The notes below the pieces were generated by a model. It had not been told where the DNA came from. It did no database searches and worked only from the letters and a program-made list of their open reading frames with translations. This document shows positions 58,201 through 64,000 of a stretch of 64,000 nt of DNA, piece by piece. Numbering within the stretch: the first letter of the stretch is position 1; the number at the start of each line of letters is the position of its first letter. Source of the DNA: Cryptomeria japonica. Taxonomy: Eukaryota > Streptophyta > Pinopsida > Cupressales > Cupressaceae. The position numbers and the translations under genes are program-made. The stretch covers positions 608,962,709 through 609,026,708 of the forward strand of contig NC_081413.1 in NCBI RefSeq assembly GCF_030272615.1. Direction: 5' to 3'.

Positions 58201-60349
58201 GTGCACTGTAACAAACTGCCAACTCATAAGAGGTAAAGAATATTGAAGCATTATCAAAAATCAAACAAATTACTCTTGAGATCATTTTTCTGTAAATATG
58301 TTAATAACTCTTCAGAATGCTCAGAACTTCAACATTGAACAAGTGAGAGAAAGTGTGAGGATATGGACTGTCATGATCATAAGTGAGACACTAATGAAGA
58401 ACTAGAAAACTTTCCAGAACTATTACCACCCAACGAACTGGTAGAGACTGTGAGGAGCCTCTGAAAGTTGATCCACAATTTTAGAGAGCATATACATGAC
58501 TTATACAAGCCCAATTAGAGCAAAGCCAGCATTCATAGGCAGTCAGTACATAACAGAAAAGAAAATAGGATAGGTTAAGAAAATCTGATCTGATTTCTCC
58601 AGTAAGCCATGATGGTGACCCAGTTCAGGAACAAACTCTGCTGGGAAAAGTTGTGCACCCAGCAACAGAGTGTTCCCTGCCAAAGAGGGTGTTGGTTCAA
58701 AAGATTCACTACGACATGCAACATAGCAAACAAAATTAACCAAATAGAATATTCCGTGAATATCCTGAAAGATACTCCTAAAATAACACCCGAAGAAAAC
58801 TATATGTGCTTGGGAGTTTGAATGAAATTGACAATGACAATCCTAAAATTAGATTTCTTATTTGATTTTTCTACGTTAACCACCCCAGTTTGTTCTTTTG
58901 GTTGAAGACCAATATCCACACGTACAGAGCTATGAGTTCTCTTCTTAAGTCATTTGAATAAAATACAAGGGATGGAGGTTCCTTACTGAAAATCCCAGTC
59001 TGGTCTTTTCTTCGAGGATTCATATCCACCAGTATGAAATTATGAGTTCCTTACTCACCAATTCTCAGTGTCTTCATACTATAGCGAGTCTATAAAAAAT
59101 ACGTGAGTGCATATGTAAAGAAATTATGAAATCCATTTTACCGGCATAGGTCAGAGAGAACGCAGATTAACAGCAACACAAAAACATGATTTTAACATAT
59201 TGAGAAAATATATCCAAAAACCAATACGATTATGTAATAACTAGGACGTGCCTGTATGAAAAAATCCAGGTTTCAATCTCGTAGACAAGTTCTTCACCAA
59301 AATCCCACCAAGGAATTTCGTCATATATCTAGTTCCTAAGTGAAACTGTAATCCAAATACTCTTCAAACCGAAAAAAAATGCTAGCTAAGAAATGTGACA
59401 AAACCTAGTAACAGTGACATACCCATTTAAAGAACACCTACATCCAACTCCAAGTCATTCAAAATACAGATCAAAACCAAATAGAAAGTGAAACAAATCA
59501 AGGCAATGAATAATACCTTTCACTTGGAGGAACCAAATTTGTTTCTGGCAGCCGAGGCCATACTTGCGGCAAGGCAACATCTTTATGAGAAACGTAGAAT
59601 CTTTGAAAGTAGCTGGAGGAGCATACCACCTGTACGACATTCCTGTGCAGGTCTACGAACTTGGACGCAACATCTCTTCCCACAGAGTGGCAACATACAT
59701 AAAAATGGTCAGCCCCTTGAGACCGGTTCCAAAACCCAAAACTCTCACTAATGTTCTTAGAGTAATCTGCCACAAACTGAGCAATGGCTGCCCCAGAAAA
59801 CACCCTACGATCATTTCTGAGAGAGTTAATGGAAAATGGCAGGAAAAAGAAGTGGGCTTCCCTTGGATTGGATGTAAGAAAAGGACTTTTAAGAAGGCCG
59901 ACCTTGAACATGTGTTCACTGAAATAGTTTCCCAGTTTTCGATCATATGGGTTTGGATGAGGGAGAAAAATTCCTGCAAAGGAGGAGTTGTTATTGTAGA
60001 TGTCAGGATAAACATAAATCTTGAAGGTACGTAGCATTTGCTGGAAGTCTGCCTGGAACAGACCCCAATTGTGGTACGGCCCCTCTAGTTGTTCTGAACT
60101 TTTGTGCTGCTGAGAAGTTTTATTGTACTTTATGGGTTTTGATTGAAGTGAATTTTCAAGCAGGGAGGTGTTGTGGGAATTCATCCTGGGCAGAGGTGAG
60201 CTGATAAAAATATCACCATTGGACAGTACAACCGTGGGATTTTTAAATTCAAACACTATATAAATAAGTATGGTTATGATAGTTACCAGGAGGAGGAACA
60301 GAAACAAATGCTTCAGCTCTCCTGGTGAGCAAAACCTTTCCCTGGCCAT
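48767..60349 (-). CDS. Exostosin-like glycosyltransferase (family GT47), two exons
   Basis: Exon 1 is 60349-59517 and exon 2 is 49250-48767; the join gives 438 residues in one frame with a GT donor (AAAG/GTATTA) and AG acceptor (TTTGTAG/G). The product starts MARERFCSPGELKH and has one membrane segment at about residues 14-33, the type II plan of Golgi glycosyltransferases. The GT47 domain follows: FKIYVYP near 105, FFFLPFS, GADHFYVCCHSVGRD, then across the splice PPSERTTLAFFAGRVQNSRIR, YCLHVKGYEVNTARISDAIHFGCVPVIISDHYDLPF, and the end VYQLWLRR. In plants such proteins build cell-wall polysaccharides; the exact sugar and acceptor cannot be read off. The length is normal and no lesion is seen. 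The intron is about 10.3 kb. Confidence 0.9.
50460..51200. repeat. Degenerate 59-bp tandem repeat in the GT47 intron
   Basis: Units start with AGGTGCACACCT-like words at 50668, 50727, 50786, 50827 (short unit), 50886, 50945 and about 51000, with further weak copies near 50465, 50610, 51112 and 51179. Five of the intervals are 59 bases or very near. Each unit continues with an AAGGGAA-like and a GAAATCCAAAATC-like part. Identity between units is modest. Confidence 0.75.
51459..51499. repeat. 21-bp tandem duplication
   Basis: AAAAGAGATACAAGGTTGCT occurs at 51459 and again at 51480. Confidence 0.9.
51833..51967 (+). repeat. TRIM left LTR
   Basis: 135 bp, TGTTGAC to CCAACA, followed after two bases by the primer site. 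Confidence 0.92.
51993..52003 (+). other. tRNA B-box-like sequence inside the TRIM
   Basis: GGTTCGAATCC equals the conserved T-arm B box of tRNA genes and lies 11 bases after the primer site. No A box or cloverleaf is found around it, so it is not a tRNA gene. Confidence 0.6.
52062..52195 (+). repeat. TRIM right LTR
   Basis: 134 bp, about 95 percent identical to the left LTR by eye count, directly after the purine tract. Confidence 0.92.
55205..55588 (+). repeat. Copia derivative left LTR
   Basis: Compared with the right LTR it has a first-dinucleotide change (TA for TG) and a slightly longer stretch near 55455 (CCCTGCTCTATG). Confidence 0.92.
55664..56008 (+). pseudogene. Copia gag start fused to the C-terminal end of pol
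   Basis: From ATG 55664 the frame reads MEETDK, stop, KIEKFAGQNFGLWKVQMESLL, another stop, then the copia gag block DEDWDKMDMKARATIFLSL. At about 55893 it passes directly into IDTKVNPSDALTKIF, the motif found at the very end of copia pol (RNase H tail). Everything between, several kilobases in a normal element, is missing. The last 25 codons are frameshifted relative to normal pol. The stops are at 55682 and 55755. Confidence 0.85.
56067..56437 (+). repeat. Copia derivative right LTR
   Basis: Begins TGTTGGTGTAACACTTG and ends CCGCTCAACA, followed by the CATAC duplication. Confidence 0.92.
57680..58460. repeat. 390-bp tandem duplication in the GT47 intron
   Basis: 57680-58069 and 58071-58460 both begin TTCCATACAAACATCATTGG and end GACTGTGAGGAGCCT, separated by one base. 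Only about ten differences are visible by eye, so it is a recent duplication. No gene is inside. Confidence 0.95.
59517..60349 (-). CDS. GT47 gene exon 1
   Basis: 833 bases from ATG 60349 to the donor at 59516/59515 (GT). It codes for the membrane anchor, the stem and the N-terminal half of the exostosin domain up to PPSE and two bases of the next Arg codon. Confidence 0.9.
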
Positions 60350-60999
60350 TTCCTGGTCTCTTTGGAATTCGTATGTGGGTATTGATGAGACCTAAACTTC
60401 TAACCATTACATATATACGACTGCTGGTTTAAACGACGGAGCTTTCTCTGCTTTGAATACATAAGAATTTGGTGGCAACATTCCATCTGCAAAAGCCAAA
60501 AAGGTTGACTATTGTCGAGGACAGTTTTAATTTGACGGGTATAACTCCCGTTCCCCACAAACTCCTTAGAACTGGGCAAATTTCCAAATCTGAAAGGTAT
60601 TAGATTCAATCCAAAGAGTTTGGAGTGCGCTGTATAGAGCTGTTTTGCATGTACACCGTACCGTACAAAAATATATCTCTGCTCTTTGTGTTTGGTGGAT
60701 ATCATTATCACCATTTATTAATTTGACATAGATTGTAACGTGAAGAATTTCATCATTAAAGACACCTTCGTACTTCGTGGGTCACGCCCTGAAATATGGA
60801 TTTTTTAATAATATCAAACCAAAAAAATAGTATCTGTAGGGATATTTATTCAGCGTTTTGTTATATGTTTTTATGATGGATCATAATATTTTGAGGGTAA
60901 GCCTTTCATGACCAGGAAGAACAATCAAATACCATTCCCAATCCTAGGTAATAAGCCCAATAAACCATCTCCCAAACTCAATCAACATTGAATGTCATC
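60350..60999. other. Upstream flank of the GT47 gene
   Basis: The promoter should be here (minus strand, beyond 60349). A minus-strand GTATATATG word at about 60416-60408 lies some 60 bases before the ATG and could be a TATA box. An open stretch at 60714-60400 on the minus strand has no domain and is not called. Confidence 0.4.
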
Positions 61000-62520
61000 A
61001 TAGTAACAACTAGTTGGTAAACAGATTTGTCACTATGATTTTGTTTTCAAAACTGATTTTGTTTGTCCAAAGAGCAATGAGAGACATTTCAATAGTTGGA
61101 GAGATTGCAGTATAGCCACAATCTTCCTCTGTGTTTGAGAGGGGTAACTCCCTTATATGATGGGGTTTTTTGGGGATTTTTGAATACTTTTAACCTAAAG
61201 TACATAAAGTAGAAAACAAAAAACTAAAGATATGTAAAAGATAGAAACCCCAAAGATAGACATAAAAACATCAACTAAGATTTCCCAACCGAGGTGACAA
61301 ATTACAAGGGGAGTTTATAATATAATATATCTGGCCATGAGGTGATGGTGAAAGAAGAATAAGAGATCTCAACATACGAAGAGATAGGCTACTCCAACAC
61401 ATTCAAACTAAGATACCAAAGGTTTCTTGTGTATCATCACATCAATTACACAAATCACATGTGCATAAAAAGACTACCAACTTGACATACAAGAAATTGG
61501 TAACGATAACATATGAATACAGTTAGAACACACAGACTAAGACAAATTCTTCATTGTCCTTTTGAAAATATACAAGTCCTAAATCTTTTCCATACATAGT
61601 ATGAACATAAAAAGTTCTTTAAAATGTCTCTAAAATTTTCTCGAGAGTTTCCCCTTTGTAAGAGTCCCCCCTTTACATTACAAATAGCCTTGTATTTATA
61701 GGATTCATAGGATAACTAACTCATAACCAGTTACTTTACATTTCGGGTTAGAAGCTACCTCGATTTTGTTTAAAAAAAGATTAGTTAAAAACCACTCATT
61801 TTTCACGTGAAAAGAGTCTATTTTCTAACTTTTAGTTACAAACATACGACATAAAGTCAATTTTACAAAAAGCATCTAAAAAATTGTAACTTGTAACTTG
61901 AGTTGCAAGTACTTCTTCATTCTTGTCAACTCCATTTGTATTTGCAACTATCTCACTATCTGACCATTATAAACTTGGATCTCAATTCACCTAGAACATT
62001 ACATCTTCCATTCTTTTAGTGCCCTCACATACAATGGTATACACTAGGTCACATGTAAAGAACTTCTTGAAAAACATTGCTTTGACCACACATAAGAAAT
62101 GATCCCAATGGTTACTTATGTTGGCACTACCATTGAGCATATGATGAAGTTGAAAAAGAAAATAAAAACTCTAGGATAAACTCAAGCATACTACATGTAA
62201 CTTTACATCTAGACACATGCACATCATGAAATGGAAATGAGATGTCGCGACTCGTGACAATTTCTAACAATCTTCAACCAGTCAATTGTAATTCACTACC
62301 ACCCATATATCCTGCCACTTAATCATCAATACAAGAGTGTCATGCATATGCTCAATTGTCTCCACCCTTTAAGTGAAAGGATTATTCTGTCTAGTGCAGA
62401 ATACATCTTGTGTGTGCAAATATGTGACAATTGACAAACAATAGTGTAAATGACACACCAATGAAACATTATATAAAAGAATGTAATTAATAAGCAAATT
62501 AAACAAACAATCATTCAAAG
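61000..62520 (-). repeat. Minus-strand LTR-like segment 1
   Basis: A minus-strand TATAAATACA box at 61700-61691, followed downstream by a purine/pyrimidine-rich part, looks like an LTR promoter. Borders, primer site and partner LTR are not seen. No gene is supported. Confidence 0.35.
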
Positions 62521-62529
62521 AAGTTCCAT

Positions 62530-64000
62530 TGTTCTATATCTCTAAGGATTCTTCAAGTTATGGTTTTGCTTTCAAATCATTGAGCACTTGACTTTCAGAA
62601 TGACAACCTAAAGAATGAGTGCTATGGTAAATGATCTATATGCTATGCAATTAAGATCTATATGAGAGTAATAATGTTGCTATAATTGATCTATGATAAT
62701 GAAAATGTTATGCTATGATAATGAAAATGCTATGCTAACATGAGTAATTGCTAATGATAATGAGATTATGATCTAAAACGCTTCCAAAATGCTTGGGTGT
62801 GAGAGAGACTTGACTAATGAGAGAGACTTCTCAAACCCCTGATAATGAAGGAATGAGTCCTATTTATAGAGAAAATGGGCAAATGAAGGGTTAGGATTGC
62901 TTGAGGAAGGGGTGATCCTCAATCCATGTACTCCCCTTCAATCCAATCACATGTTGACAAGTGTCAACATGTAAAGGCTTGAGAGGAGAGGGACGGAGCA
63001 TTAAATGCTTGAAGAGACATGATGGTTACCATGGATGGTTGGGTTAAGGTTAGGTTAATGGAAGGGATAAAGAAACGTGCAAGGGTTAAAGGGATAGATT
63101 GGTCAAAGCATTAAATTCTTGAAGAGACTTTAGGGTTACCATGGGTGGTTAGGTTGATGGATAAGTCTCTAACCAATGGTCAAAGGTGGGTTTAGTTTGG
63201 TCAAAGACCCATGTGGGCTTGCTTGTGAAAGAGAAAAAGCTTTTAAGGCTTTGTAAGAGCCTTAAATATTTGAGAAGTGACTCTTCTCTAATCCCTTGGT
63301 TAGGAATATGCAAACACTTAGAGAGGGATTAGGCTAATAATAGGGGTTTGGGCATGATTAGGAGAAGGGTTAGTGTGCAACTTGCATTTTCTAGAAAGTG
63401 CAAGTGGGCGAGGGATTTAGGAATTTAAATAAATAAATATTTATGTAAATGTGAGAGATGAGATTTAATTAAACAAATATGATTTATTTATTTAATCAAT
63501 GGTCTGAATTTGGTTAAGTCAATTAAATTAAATAAATTGAATAATTTATTTAATTAATAGGAGAAAGGGGTTGGGGTAAATTAATTAAATATTAATTTAA
63601 TTAATAGTTGAAAAAAGAGAAAGGATTAATTAAATGTGAATTTAATTAATAGTTGGATAAATGATAATTATATTTGGATTTATACCTGATTCATCTCCCA
63701 ATAAATTGAATGATTGGATGTTGTTTGATCAAATTGCTTTAGCAAGTGGTAAAATTTACCCCACTTAATTATCCCTTTTCACCCCTTAATAAGGTAAAAA
63801 GAATGGTCATTTGAATTCATTTGTGCATTTGATTTGGAGAAGAGAGGTTAGAGCCAAAATTATTATCCCATACCATACTCATTGATTCAAGTGAGTTAGG
63901 TGATATCAGCGATCCATCGCATATGGACCTCCAGCAAGTGCCTTGAAAATCCTCTTTTTGTTGAAATTTTCAAAAAAAATCGCATGTTTTTCGTGTTTTA
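62530..64000 (-). repeat. Minus-strand LTR-like segment 2, same family style as element A LTR
   Basis: Shares the plan of 18281-19598: a run of ATGATAATGAAAATG-type words (62690-62760), a minus-strand TATA box at 62870-62861 (TCTATAAATA), then beyond it an AT-rich part with TTTAATTAATAGG words (63420-63660) that also match 1-155. It probably continues past the window end. No gene is supported. Confidence 0.5.

Larger units (their letters stand above)
49251..59516 (-). other. GT47 gene intron, 10,266 bp, filled with repeats
   Basis: No further exon is needed: exon 1 and exon 2 join within a conserved block without a gap. The intron holds a 59-bp tandem repeat (50460-51200), a TRIM (51833-52195), AT-rich sequence (52680-52950), a purine-rich stretch (53580-53660), a deleted copia element (55205-56437) and a 390-bp duplication (57680-58460). 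The parts 49290-50450, 52320-55200, 56443-57679 and 58461-59516 show nothing else that I can name. Confidence 0.85.

Noticed and set aside
49251-59516. Further GT47 exons inside the intron
   Set aside because: Exon 1 and exon 2 already join without a gap in the conserved domain; no additional exostosin motif was seen on the minus strand.
60400-60714. Minus-strand open stretch just upstream of the GT47 gene
   Set aside because: No recognisable domain and it lies where the promoter and 5-prime UTR should be.

Overview
The window reads as nuclear DNA of a seed plant with a large, repeat-rich genome. Supporting signs are nested LTR retrotransposons with plant tRNA primer sites, a plant-type LINE with an RNase H domain, and two plant glycosyltransferase genes, one split by an intron of about 10.3 kb full of repeats. 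The long intron and the density of old, stop-ridden elements would suit a gymnosperm, but that is inference. Only two genes look intact: an intronless UDP-glycosyltransferase (29377-30804, minus) and a two-exon exostosin-like GT47 glycosyltransferase (60349-48767, minus).

Layout. 1-155 is an AT-rich LTR-like end that cuts off element A. 156-19598 is element A, a minus-strand Ty3/gypsy element (tRNA-Lys primer site at 18261-18277, LTR 18281-19598). Its gag is split by element B (3519-14471, plus), an Athila-like Ty3/gypsy element with two 1.23-kb LTRs, a GTTCA target duplication, a tRNA-Asp primer site, gag, protease, RT-RNase H, integrase and an extra 3-prime env-position coding region. 19599-25000 holds a plus-strand LTR-like segment with a TATA box, a stretch of degenerate repeats, and a long broken ORF of unknown function (21945-24592). 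25000-29300 is AT-rich and gene-poor.

29300-37100 is the UDP-glycosyltransferase locus: one intact gene and two decayed 3-prime fragments (32050-32590, 36650-37095). Between them lie a two-orientation 20-bp minisatellite, microsatellites and a minus-strand LTR-like piece. 37200-43384 is a degenerate L1-like LINE ending in a poly-A tail. 43385-48000 holds LTR-like noncoding DNA, including eight copies of a 12-mer downstream of a TATA box, and AT-rich DNA with a hairpin.

48011-60349 is the GT47 gene region. A roughly 130-bp tandem repeat lies just past its stop codon. Its intron carries a 59-bp tandem repeat, a complete 363-bp TRIM, a copia element deleted from gag to the end of pol, and a 390-bp tandem duplication. 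60350-64000 is the upstream flank followed by two minus-strand LTR-like segments.

All element proteins carry stops, frameshifts or lost catalytic residues, so no transposon here looks autonomous. The two host genes are both family 1 or family 47 sugar transferases, but nothing in the sequence ties them to one pathway. All similarity statements are from reading the sequence; no database search was run.
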